Below are positions 35,033-43,200 of a DNA stretch of 64,000 nucleotides, in pieces (position 1 is the first letter of the stretch; the number at the start of each line of letters is the position of its first letter). The DNA is from XYD12-FULL-36-8 sp964391015 (GTDB lineage Bacteria; Bacteroidota; Ignavibacteria; Ignavibacteriales; Ignavibacteriaceae). The notes beneath the pieces were generated by a model. That model had not been told where the DNA came from, did not search any database, and saw nothing but the letters and a program-made list of their open reading frames with translations. The DNA is taken from the NCBI GenBank assembly GCA_964391015.1, contig CAYMKU010000018.1, forward strand, positions 9,490 to 73,489. Reading direction: 5' to 3'. Position numbers and translations under genes: made by a program.

Positions 35033-35614
35033 ATGGATAAAAAGAAATTCATAATAGATTCACTATCTGAAAGTGCAGAAACAAAGATTGCCATACAAAA
35101 TCAATGTTTAAACGATTTGCTCTCAGCCGTTGATATTTTAGTTCAAGCTTTTAAAAATGGAAAGAAGTTGCTCCTCTGCGGAAATGGCGGCAGTGCTGCA
35201 GATTGTCAGCATATTGCTACCGAATTAATGATACGGTTGAGTCATGATATTGATCGCCCTGCTCTGCCTGCAATTGCATTGACCACAGATACTTCTAACT
35301 TGACTGCTGGCGGGAATGATATTGGGTTCGAAAATGTTTTTGCAAGAAGTGTGGAAGGTTTGGGGAACGAAGGTGATATTCTGCTTGCAATTTCTACAAG
35401 TGGAAATTCTGCTAACATTATTAAGGCAGTTGAAAAAGCAAAAACAAAAAAAATGAAAACCATTGGGTTCCTTGGAGGAACCGGTGGAAAGCTAAAGAAT
35501 ATTGTTAATCTTCCAGTTGTTATTCCATCAAGCAATGTTCAACGGATACAGGAAGGACACATAACAATTGCTCACATTATTTTGGAGCTTGTCGAGCAAG
35601 AACTGTACAAATAA
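35033..35614 (+). CDS. gmhA: Sedoheptulose-7-phosphate isomerase (GmhA family)
   Basis: About 193 residues: a single SIS domain with LLCGNGGSAADCQHIATELM, GNDIGFENVFARSVEG, LLAISTSGNSANIIKAVEKA and the C-terminal VQRIQEGHITIAHIILELVE, all characteristic of GmhA, which makes D-glycero-D-manno-heptose 7-phosphate for lipopolysaccharide core or other heptose glycans. I choose ATG 35033 over TTG 35021; neither has a strong ribosome site. It implies heptose in the surface glycans. Confidence 0.92.
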   Translation: MDKKKFIIDSLSESAETKIAIQNQCLNDLLSAVDILVQAFKNGKKLLLCGNGGSAADCQHIATELMIRLSHDIDRPALPAIALTTDTSNLTAGGNDIGFENVFARSVEGLGNEGDILLAISTSGNSANIIKAVEKAKTKKMKTIGFLGGTGGKLKNIVNLPVVIPSSNVQRIQEGHITIAHIILELVEQELYK

Positions 35615-35685
35615 ATTAGGTTTTTCCTGCTTTATTTGACTTTTAGATATTTATTATCTACCTTATTTCAGTAAATGGAGTAATT

Positions 35686-36000
35686 GTGCAAAAAAATATT
35701 TACAATTACTTTCTTTCACTGAAGTTTCAGTTTCATTCCTATTCAGTGTCAATCCTGCGAATTACATACGGCTTATTATTCATATTTCCGGGACTTACCA
35801 AATTCATAAACATTCCGGCATTTCAAGATGCTATTAAAAACTTCGCGATAATTTCAGACCGTTTCGTTTTAGTATTTAGTTATTTGATACCTATCTCTGG
35901 ATTATTTTGTGTTTGTATAGATAGTAGCAAATATTGTATGAATGATAATCATACATTATACTATGGAAACATTGTAAACTGTGAAGCAGGTAAAAAATGA
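35686..36000 (+). CDS. Short DoxX/MauE-like membrane protein, probably C-terminally truncated
   Basis: 104 residues starting at GTG 35686 (GGAG upstream). The first ~80 residues match the beginning of a DoxX/MauE-type protein (SILRITYGLLFIFPGLTKFINIPAFQDAIKNFAIIS...VFSYLIPISGLF). After that the expected second pair of helices is missing and a polar Asn- and Cys-rich tail (CIDSSKYCMNDNHTLYYG) runs to the stop nine bases before the next gene. It is most likely a decayed or truncated gene. Confidence 0.5.
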   Translation: MQKNIYNYFLSLKFQFHSYSVSILRITYGLLFIFPGLTKFINIPAFQDAIKNFAIISDRFVLVFSYLIPISGLFCVCIDSSKYCMNDNHTLYYGNIVNCEAGKK

Positions 36001-36009
36001 GGAGACAAT

Positions 36010-37286
36010 ATGAAAAAATATATTTTTCTTTGCTGGTGCTTTTTTGCATGTATATCTCTTTTTTCTCAATGGCAACAGGTAAATGCCGATTTACCTGAAT
36101 GGGGTGTTCAAAGATGGGGTATTCATGCAGTAGATAGTTTGAATGCGGTAATTTCGGTCGCTTGTTCAACCAGTTCTTTATTCAAAACAACAGATGGCGG
36201 AGTTAGCTGGATTCCACTTGGATGGCCATTAATTCAAGGTGGACTTTTCAGTGATCTCTCTATTATAAATAAGAACAAAATGATTGGCTGTAATATAACA
36301 CCCGCAAAAATATTAGGGACATCAAATGGGGGCACTGATTGGCATTTATTATATGACGCCTCTTCAAAAACATCTTTTTTTAACTACCTTGAAATGTTTG
36401 ATGAAAACAATGAGATAACAATGGGTGATGCAATAAATGATACATTAACCGCACTTTTTTTAAGAACTACTGATGGCGGACAAAATTGGATTTCTATCGA
36501 TAACAATTTAATAGGTGGAATCTCTGGTGATGCGAGTAGAAGAATTGACTTTGTGAATCGAGATGTAGGTTATTTTTACGATACCTATACTCACAAATTA
36601 TTTAAAACAACTAATGGTGGTAATTGGTGGATAGAACTATTTCCACCTGTTCAATCCATAACTGTAATAAAATTTTATAATGTAAATATGGGCTTTTTAA
36701 TTAGTTCGACTAATCAGATAGCCAGTACTAGTGATGGAGGTGCATCGTGGGATACTATTTTACTCCAAGATGCTGGCTACGGTGAAGATATAGAGTTTTT
36801 GCCGGGAGACTCTTCTAAAATATGGTTACTCACGAGACAAAAACTTTTTTTAGCAGCAATTCGGGACTGACATGGCAGATGGATGCACTTTCAAATTCAT
36901 TTACTAACGGTTATGATCTTGAAATTGTAAATGGAGTCGGATGGTTATTATGCGAGAAAGTTTATAGAAACACTAAGCCGAACCAAATAACTTCATTTAA
37001 TGATGCGATGGATTTAGAATTAAATTCATTTCAACTTTACCAAAACTATCCAAACCCGTTCAATCCTACAACAAATATTAAATATCAAATTCCAAATACA
37101 ACATTTGTAACTATTAAAGTCTTTGATATTTTAGGTAAAGAGATAACAACTTTGGTGAATGAAGAAAAAGTTACCGGAATTTATGAAATTGATTTTGATG
37201 CAACATTTCTTCCAAGCGGAGTTTATTTTTACAACTTATTTACAGAGAGTCAGTCGATTTCTAGAAAGATGATTCTTGTTCGATAA
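36010..37286 (+). pseudogene. T9SS-exported YCF48-type propeller protein split by a -1 frameshift
   Basis: Frame one (36010-36870) gives a signal peptide and YCF48-like blades with FKTTDGGVSW, LRTTDGGQNW and FKTTNGGNWW, then ends at TGA. Frame two (to 37286) supplies the rest: the half-blade SSNSGLTWQ and a complete T9SS sorting domain, NYPNPFNPTTNIKYQIP...GVYFYNL...KMILVR. The frames meet in CAAAAACTTTTTTTAGC. A -1 shift at the heptamer T-TTT-TTA (36846-36852) gives QKLFLSSNSGLTW, a normal blade, as would one extra T. It is therefore a pseudogene, a homopolymer error, a phase-variable gene or a programmed frameshift. GAGG precedes the ATG. Confidence 0.82.
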
Positions 37287-37358
37287 TCAGGGTCAAGTAA
37301 CTAAGATGAAGTTCAAGAGTATATTTAATATTAGCCCTAATTTTTTCTTATTCTCAAT

Positions 37359-37895
37359 TTACCATCTGATTAAATCTCCGACAATTACCTTGTATTTATC
37401 TGAAAACCCTGTATTAACCTCCAGAACATATTGAGCTGGAGATGATGAGGGATATGACTGATCTGAAAGCACCTTAGTGTTTTTATGAATGGTGACAATT
37501 TTTCGATTTGAGCTGATGAAAATCATATCGAGTGAAATGAGAGTATTTCTCATCCAAAAAGATTGGGGTTTTTCTTCAGAAAAAATAAAAAGCATTCCCT
37601 GTTTTTCTTCCATCGAAACTCGCTTCATTAATCCAAGCTGACGATCATAATCAGTATCTGCAATTTCAATGTCAATTTTAACTTTCTGAATTCCGGTTGA
37701 ATCAGAAATTATTAATTCGCCTTCCTTGCTAAACATGTAGTACTCGTCTTTGTTGTGTTCTTGTGTTAATATTCCCGGGAATACAAATAAAATTATTAGT
37801 ACGACAAGCACCGCTCCTGCAATCACATAGTATTTTTTATCAATCAAATTTTTTATTGATTGCTGAGATTGGTGCTTCTTTTTCTGATTTGTCAT
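37359..37895 (-). CDS. DUF192-family protein with N-terminal membrane anchor
   Basis: 178 residues: Lys/Gln-rich start, one membrane helix (YVIAGAVLVVLIILFVFPGIL), then a DUF192 domain from ~60 with the core phrases ADTDYDRQLGLMKRVSMEEKQGMLFIFSEE, SFWMRNTLISLDMIFI and AQYVLEVNTGFSDKYKVIVGD. DUF192 proteins are small extracytoplasmic beta-barrels of unknown function. Monocistronic, divergent from the hydrolase gene at 37975. Confidence 0.88.
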   Translation of the reverse strand: MTNQKKKHQSQQSIKNLIDKKYYVIAGAVLVVLIILFVFPGILTQEHNKDEYYMFSKEGELIISDSTGIQKVKIDIEIADTDYDRQLGLMKRVSMEEKQGMLFIFSEEKPQSFWMRNTLISLDMIFISSNRKIVTIHKNTKVLSDQSYPSSSPAQYVLEVNTGFSDKYKVIVGDLIRW

Positions 37896-37974
37896 ATAAC
37901 TTAAAATTGTTTTTATTGATACCCTTAAAATAAAAAATAATTTCGGTTATTATTACTCAAGACAGATTTGCTAA

Positions 37975-38814
37975 ATGGAACCACAAATTATTGAGCGACA
38001 TGAAATAAATCTATCTGAATCTCATTCAAAAATGGCGATTAGCGGCTGGGGAAAAAAAGCATCCGAAAACTCGATTGTTGAAAGAATAACATATTTGTCC
38101 GATGGATTAACGGTTAAAGGTTACTTTGCTTATCCAAAAGATAAGTCAAAGAGATACCCTTGTATCATTTGGTGCAGAGGTGGAATTGGAAATAACGGAG
38201 CAATTGACTCTTTTACTGCTAAAGGAATTTTTGGGCAGCTTGCAAGCTGGGGTTACTGTGTTTTCGCTTCACAATATAGAGGTAGTGCTGGTAGTGAAGG
38301 TTATGATGAAGTTGGGGGCAGCGACGTTAACGACATTTTAAACTTAATCCCACTTGCTGATGAATTATCTCATGCGGATAATTCGATCTGGGGAATGGAG
38401 GGATGGAGCCGTGGCGGAATGATGACGTTTTTAACTTTGCAAAGAAATCACAACTTCAAATGTGCGGTGCTGGTCGGAGTCATCTCTAATGTTAGAGAGT
38501 ATGCGACCAGCAATCAAAGTTTGAAAAGCTATTATGAAAATCTTATTGAAAAAAAACAGCTTGAACAAGAATTGAAAAAACGCTCCGCAATAAATTTTGT
38601 GAATAAGCTTCCAAAGATTCCTTATCTCTTAATTCACGGTTCGGATGATGAAGTAGTATCACCAACTCAAACAATTGAGCTTGCTAAAAAGTTTGATGAA
38701 AATGAGATTTCTTACAAACTTGTTTTACCAAATAGTGGTGATCATTTTCTCAGAAAGAATAGAAAAGAGGTGGATGAATTGAGGAAAAATTGGTACAAAA
38801 AATACTTGAAATAA
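37975..38814 (+). CDS. Prolyl-oligopeptidase-type alpha/beta hydrolase
   Basis: 279 residues with no signal peptide. The catalytic triad is visible: nucleophile GMEGWSRGGMMTF, acid HGSDDEVVSP and His in NSGDHFLRK. The N-terminal part (LTVKGYFAYPKDKSKRYPCIIWCRGG) is the beta-lead of S9/DLH-type enzymes, and the propeller of true prolyl oligopeptidases is absent. It is probably a cytoplasmic esterase or dipeptidase; the substrate is unknown. Confidence 0.85.
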   Translation: MEPQIIERHEINLSESHSKMAISGWGKKASENSIVERITYLSDGLTVKGYFAYPKDKSKRYPCIIWCRGGIGNNGAIDSFTAKGIFGQLASWGYCVFASQYRGSAGSEGYDEVGGSDVNDILNLIPLADELSHADNSIWGMEGWSRGGMMTFLTLQRNHNFKCAVLVGVISNVREYATSNQSLKSYYENLIEKKQLEQELKKRSAINFVNKLPKIPYLLIHGSDDEVVSPTQTIELAKKFDENEISYKLVLPNSGDHFLRKNRKEVDELRKNWYKKYLK

Positions 38815-39148
38815 AATAGGCCGTTCAAAAACCACACTAACATCTATCATCCTTCCTTCTTCCACCAGTGGCAACTGCTATCACCATTTTTTCCATTATA
38901 ATTTGTTAATGACTGATGCAATTTTACTATAATGGTTATCAGTAAGCACTGTATAAATGAGACAGTAAAAGATAAGAAAGTAAAGACCTATTAAAGGACA
39001 TGCTCCGACAGACTCAGAACAGACTTGTTATAGACTTGTTAGGTGCTTGGTACAAGTTGGCTAAATAGCTTCAACTTTTTAACCTATTAAAACCTGGCTG
39101 ATGAGGTAAAAAAGGGGACTTATTTAATTTAATAAGTCCCTTTCATGT
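38815..39148. other. Intergenic region between convergent genes
   Basis: 334 bp without a gene. Apart from the terminator at its right end I see short direct repeats (CCTATTAAA twice; GACTTGTTA twice near 39030) but no recognisable element. Confidence 0.4.
39112..39143 (-). terminator. Terminator of the 39-kb T9SS gene
   Basis: A long stem of about 12 bp pairs GGGACTTATT with AATAAGTCCC around TAATTT. On the minus strand it ends in a run of six T. It begins six bases after the stop of the large minus-strand gene. Confidence 0.82.
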
Positions 39149-42100
39149 TTATTTGAGAATCATCATCTTCTTAGTGCTGACAAAATCTGTTGTAACTATT
39201 CTGTAGAAGTAAACTCCGCTTGAAAAATTGGTGGCGTTGAATTGGATTTCATACCTCCCCGGTTCTTTCTCTTCGTTCACCAGCTCTTTTACTCTTCTAC
39301 CTAGAATGTCATAAACTGATATATTTACCTTCACCGATTTCGGTAACTCATATCGAATAATTGTTACTGGGTTAAATGGATTTGGATAGTTGCCAATAAA
39401 ATAGCTCAGGGGTATCGATTGCATATTTGCACTATTCTTTTGTAAAATAACATCACCAAGTAAAAACTTTGATTCTATTGTCAATGGTGATTCTGGAAAT
39501 AGCAACGCCATTTGGTTTGACACAGTAGCTGCCGAATCCCTTGAGTTCTTATCAAATAGATAGTGCTTAAACTTCTTGAAATAAACCAAATCCTTTACAC
39601 TGCTATTTGGGTACAAATTTAATATGCCGTTTAAATTCACCGAATAATTATTTCTGTCAAAATCTGCTAATAATAATTTAGCGTAAACAAAAATATCCTT
39701 TTTAAGATTAGGTATAGTAAACTGCTGTAAATATGTTTTTAGTGAATCTTGTCCAGTTGAATTAATATAGGTTTTGCTCAATAGATTTAATGCTGCAAAA
39801 GCAACTACCGAATCTTGATAATTTTGAAGAATATTTTTGAGTATAATTCTGCAACTATATTTGTCTCCTCTATACAGATATTTCAAGGCACGCTTGAAAT
39901 TCTCAGAAGGTAATACGACTTCTAATTCTTTATTAAGATTAGTAGCCGTATATTGCTCGTTAAGTGAAACGCTACCAGCTTTCGATGGCGGACTAACCAG
40001 GTAATGGGAATAATCAATAGAACTTCCTTCATCGGTTTTAAGCTGTTCTTGATTTGGTTCCTCTTCGCCCCACCAATTTTGCTCAGCCATCACCATGGAT
40101 TTTTCTAGTGCCAATACATCAAAATCAATATCATTACCGTCAAAACTATTATAACCAGCTATATATTCTTCTCCATGAATACCAATGGTCGGGAAAGAGG
40201 TGGCTGTACATAGATTTACTTTGTTATTGTTTAAATAATTTAATCCAGGCTCTAAAAATTTACCGAATACGGGACTTGAATTTTCCAAACACATTACTCC
40301 ATAATCAAGGTTGTTTGAAATATCATTACCAACTACCAAAGCAGAACCACCTAAAAATGTAATTCCACAACAGTTTTCATACATTGAACAATTCCAAATC
40401 TTCGTGCCCTCATCTTTATCCACATCATATATCGTATTATTTAGATATAAACCCTTATTGCAATCGATTACCTCGCATGAATCAATATACAATTCTCCCT
40501 TGTTAACAAATATTCCTTCATAAGCATTTTTAACCAGAGTATTTTTGATAGTAAGTTTATTCTCGTCGTAGACTTTAATTCCATTATCATCTACTGGAGA
40601 AGTAAAATTTAAAGTTAGTTTTTTATCCGGCAAACCATTTATTTCAACATCTCCCTCTATTATTAATTTCTTCCCTTGAAGAAATGTTATCGTACCACCT
40701 ATACTCTTGTTTGTTGTTCTTAGTTTAGAACCATCTTTTAATCTAATGTCACCATAGGAAGTTAAGCTGTTATTTATTGTTAGAGTTACTCCGGGATTTA
40801 CTATAAGCTCATCTTGTAATGTTGCTGTATTTTGTAGTGTTTCGTCAGCAATCAGTGCTCCCCCATAAATTATTGTAGGAGCAATGCTGTATAAGCGTGC
40901 ATCTCCACTAGATATTGTATCATAGAAAACTGTCTCTAAATTTTCATCTGTTGCCAAATAAATTGTTGTATCTTCAACATATTCAGTAAGGTTCCAGTTT
41001 TTATACGTGTACAAATTATTTAAAGTAAACTTTAAGCTTTCTTTGTTACTGAAGTATCTGTTTAATGGCATAAAATAACTTTTATTGTACTCCTCTGGTT
41101 TATGGAAAAAGCCGAGATCAATAAAACATTTATTATTAATTGTTTCTGTATTAACCACTTCAATCTTTTTCACCTTACCTGTACTATAATTTACGGTTGG
41201 GTCATAAACAGCATCAACTGCCTCCCATGCAACAAATTGTGTGTCGGGAACTAAAGTTTTTAGTGTTTTGCCAAATAATCCGTTAAGCCGGGGTTTTATA
41301 ATATAACGCAAGGTATCATATTTACCAGTATAAAAATAGGAACCACAATAAAAATCTATTATACCGTGAGTTGTACCAATGCAATCTTCTCCACAACCAG
41401 TCCCATCTGTATCGCATTGAGCAAAATATGTATAAAGCGTTAAAAACTTTGCACCTTCCAACAGTGCCAAATTAGTTTCATATAGAAGCTCATGACCATT
41501 AACATTTCTTTGTTCAGCAATTCCCGGGATGTGAATTTCTCCGCATTGAATACTAACACCATAGTCATTACTAAGAATGTGCGCCTGCTTGTAATTTAAT
41601 TCAGCGGTTATTTTAATGTTTTCCGTACGATAATCAGGACATCTGCAAGCAGTATCCGAACCACCCTCATTGTACCTATAGGGATAATCAAAATAGTAAG
41701 CATCCTGCCAAACATTCATGCTGCCTATTCTTTTTTTCATCTCTTTCCATGGGCTAAGGTGGTAAGTACCAAACTTATCACCATGATGGTTATATACACC
41801 ATCCCATTTGCCCATTAGCGCTAACCACAATGGTCTCGTGTTATTGCTGTAGTTATTAAGTATTTCTATTACTCTTTTTATTGGCAGATAATTATCTATA
41901 GAGTTTGGCTCATCTATCCCAAACCAGCCTGCGACTTGATTGTCGTAACTTGGTGAGAGTGTATTTAATTGACTTTCAATTAATATTTTTGTAAGCGTAG
42001 TATCATTTTTTATCAATTGAAATCCTTTCCCATCATGTACAGTTATTTTATCAATTGAAATTAGATACCGGGGATTACCAAGCCAAATAACCTTGAATTG

Positions 42101-42964
42101 AATATAATGTCTTTGAGGTAGCCCTAGCGTGTCTATATCTTCAAGTGGATTGCCCGAGTAAGAAGCAATATGATACTGCGGAGGTGGAATTGATGGAGGA
42201 GTTTCTTGACATGCGTTTGAATCTAAAAAATACTCAAGGCGAATTTCATGAAAGTTATTTAGTGTTCCAAAATCCCCGCGAGTAATATACCCCGTATCAA
42301 TAACAAAGGTACAAGCTAAATGCCAATCCGGGCTTGTAGAAATGGAAGATTGAGTAACTTGAATTATACAGATAGTGTCATTCATGTTTTCCGGTGTTAC
42401 TGTATCCGGGTATGCAGTATTCAATTCTAATTTCATGTTGAATTTTACCGTATAGTCAGCTAAAACATGAGTATTGTTAGGATCCAATTCGTAAACGTAT
42501 TGAGAATAAAATGGACCCCAAACAAGTGTGTCAACATTGTCCGCCGCCTCACTCTTAAGCTTTATGTATGTTGTATCACCGCTGCTTTCTTCAAACATAA
42601 CAGTTGAGTCATGTAGTAAATAGCTCGTATCTTCAGGTGTATCCTCAGTTTCCCATATAGTGTATTTTGCATCAGTATAATATTGTATGTAGTTCAAACC
42701 CATTGATTTATTCGGTATAACTTTTAAGCCCATATTAGTCAAAGTATTCATTTGAACACCATTTTCGACTTGAATATTGACAAAGTCTATTCCTGCCTTT
42801 TTCATGCTGTCAATATGAACCAGATTAGCTTGAGTCCAGCCCCAATCTGGCAACCCAGTCATTATCGGTATTCCTCCGCTAAAGTCTTTAATAGGATTCT
42901 GAGAGTATGCTTTAACTGAAACTATGATTATTAAAAGCGTTAATATTTGTATAAACTTTTTCAT
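39149..42964 (-). CDS. Large T9SS-exported protein: glycosidase-like N-terminus, beta-helix, sorting domain
   Basis: 1271 residues. Signal peptide (FIQILTLLIIIVSVKAYSQ). The N-terminal ~600 residues include WTQANLVHIDSMKKAGIDFVNIQ, GWFGIDEPNSIDNYLPIKRVIEIL and AKFLTLYTYFAQ, which look like strands of a TIM barrel with an embedded lectin-like beta-sandwich (~150-330). No known glycosidase family is certain. Residues ~690-960 form a right-handed parallel beta-helix (VINGLPDKKLTLNF, NTLVKNAYEGIFVNKGELYIDSCEVIDCNKGLYL), followed by a helical TPR-like stretch and the sorting domain NYPNPFNPVTIIRYELP...MMILK. It is probably a surface polysaccharide-binding or -degrading protein. Confidence 0.82.
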   Translation of the reverse strand: MKKFIQILTLLIIIVSVKAYSQNPIKDFSGGIPIMTGLPDWGWTQANLVHIDSMKKAGIDFVNIQVENGVQMNTLTNMGLKVIPNKSMGLNYIQYYTDAKYTIWETEDTPEDTSYLLHDSTVMFEESSGDTTYIKLKSEAADNVDTLVWGPFYSQYVYELDPNNTHVLADYTVKFNMKLELNTAYPDTVTPENMNDTICIIQVTQSSISTSPDWHLACTFVIDTGYITRGDFGTLNNFHEIRLEYFLDSNACQETPPSIPPPQYHIASYSGNPLEDIDTLGLPQRHYIQFKVIWLGNPRYLISIDKITVHDGKGFQLIKNDTTLTKILIESQLNTLSPSYDNQVAGWFGIDEPNSIDNYLPIKRVIEILNNYSNNTRPLWLALMGKWDGVYNHHGDKFGTYHLSPWKEMKKRIGSMNVWQDAYYFDYPYRYNEGGSDTACRCPDYRTENIKITAELNYKQAHILSNDYGVSIQCGEIHIPGIAEQRNVNGHELLYETNLALLEGAKFLTLYTYFAQCDTDGTGCGEDCIGTTHGIIDFYCGSYFYTGKYDTLRYIIKPRLNGLFGKTLKTLVPDTQFVAWEAVDAVYDPTVNYSTGKVKKIEVVNTETINNKCFIDLGFFHKPEEYNKSYFMPLNRYFSNKESLKFTLNNLYTYKNWNLTEYVEDTTIYLATDENLETVFYDTISSGDARLYSIAPTIIYGGALIADETLQNTATLQDELIVNPGVTLTINNSLTSYGDIRLKDGSKLRTTNKSIGGTITFLQGKKLIIEGDVEINGLPDKKLTLNFTSPVDDNGIKVYDENKLTIKNTLVKNAYEGIFVNKGELYIDSCEVIDCNKGLYLNNTIYDVDKDEGTKIWNCSMYENCCGITFLGGSALVVGNDISNNLDYGVMCLENSSPVFGKFLEPGLNYLNNNKVNLCTATSFPTIGIHGEEYIAGYNSFDGNDIDFDVLALEKSMVMAEQNWWGEEEPNQEQLKTDEGSSIDYSHYLVSPPSKAGSVSLNEQYTATNLNKELEVVLPSENFKRALKYLYRGDKYSCRIILKNILQNYQDSVVAFAALNLLSKTYINSTGQDSLKTYLQQFTIPNLKKDIFVYAKLLLADFDRNNYSVNLNGILNLYPNSSVKDLVYFKKFKHYLFDKNSRDSAATVSNQMALLFPESPLTIESKFLLGDVILQKNSANMQSIPLSYFIGNYPNPFNPVTIIRYELPKSVKVNISVYDILGRRVKELVNEEKEPGRYEIQFNATNFSSGVYFYRIVTTDFVSTKKMMILK

Positions 42965-43200
42965 TTTTGCTCCCTCGTAATTGTGTTATAATATTTATTT
43001 AGTAACCAAAGAACTAGAAATCATAAATAAGAGATATATTTAAATATCCATTTTCTCATCTTCTTTCTGTCATTGGTTTTTGTTAATTACTCTTTTGAAT
43101 ATAACATGACAAGATTATAAAAATTTTTTTCATTTATATTTTACTTTGCTAGGCACCTCATATTTTTGTCAAGTTTTATCTTCTGACTTCTACATTCTAA
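42965..43200. other. Intergenic region between the two large T9SS genes
   Basis: 236 bp of AT-rich DNA separate two minus-strand genes and should include the promoter of the 39-kb gene. No conserved element was recognised. Confidence 0.35.

Noticed and set aside
40054..40523. Two plus-strand ORFs within the 39-kb gene
   Set aside because: Antisense to the beta-helix region, with no signals of their own.
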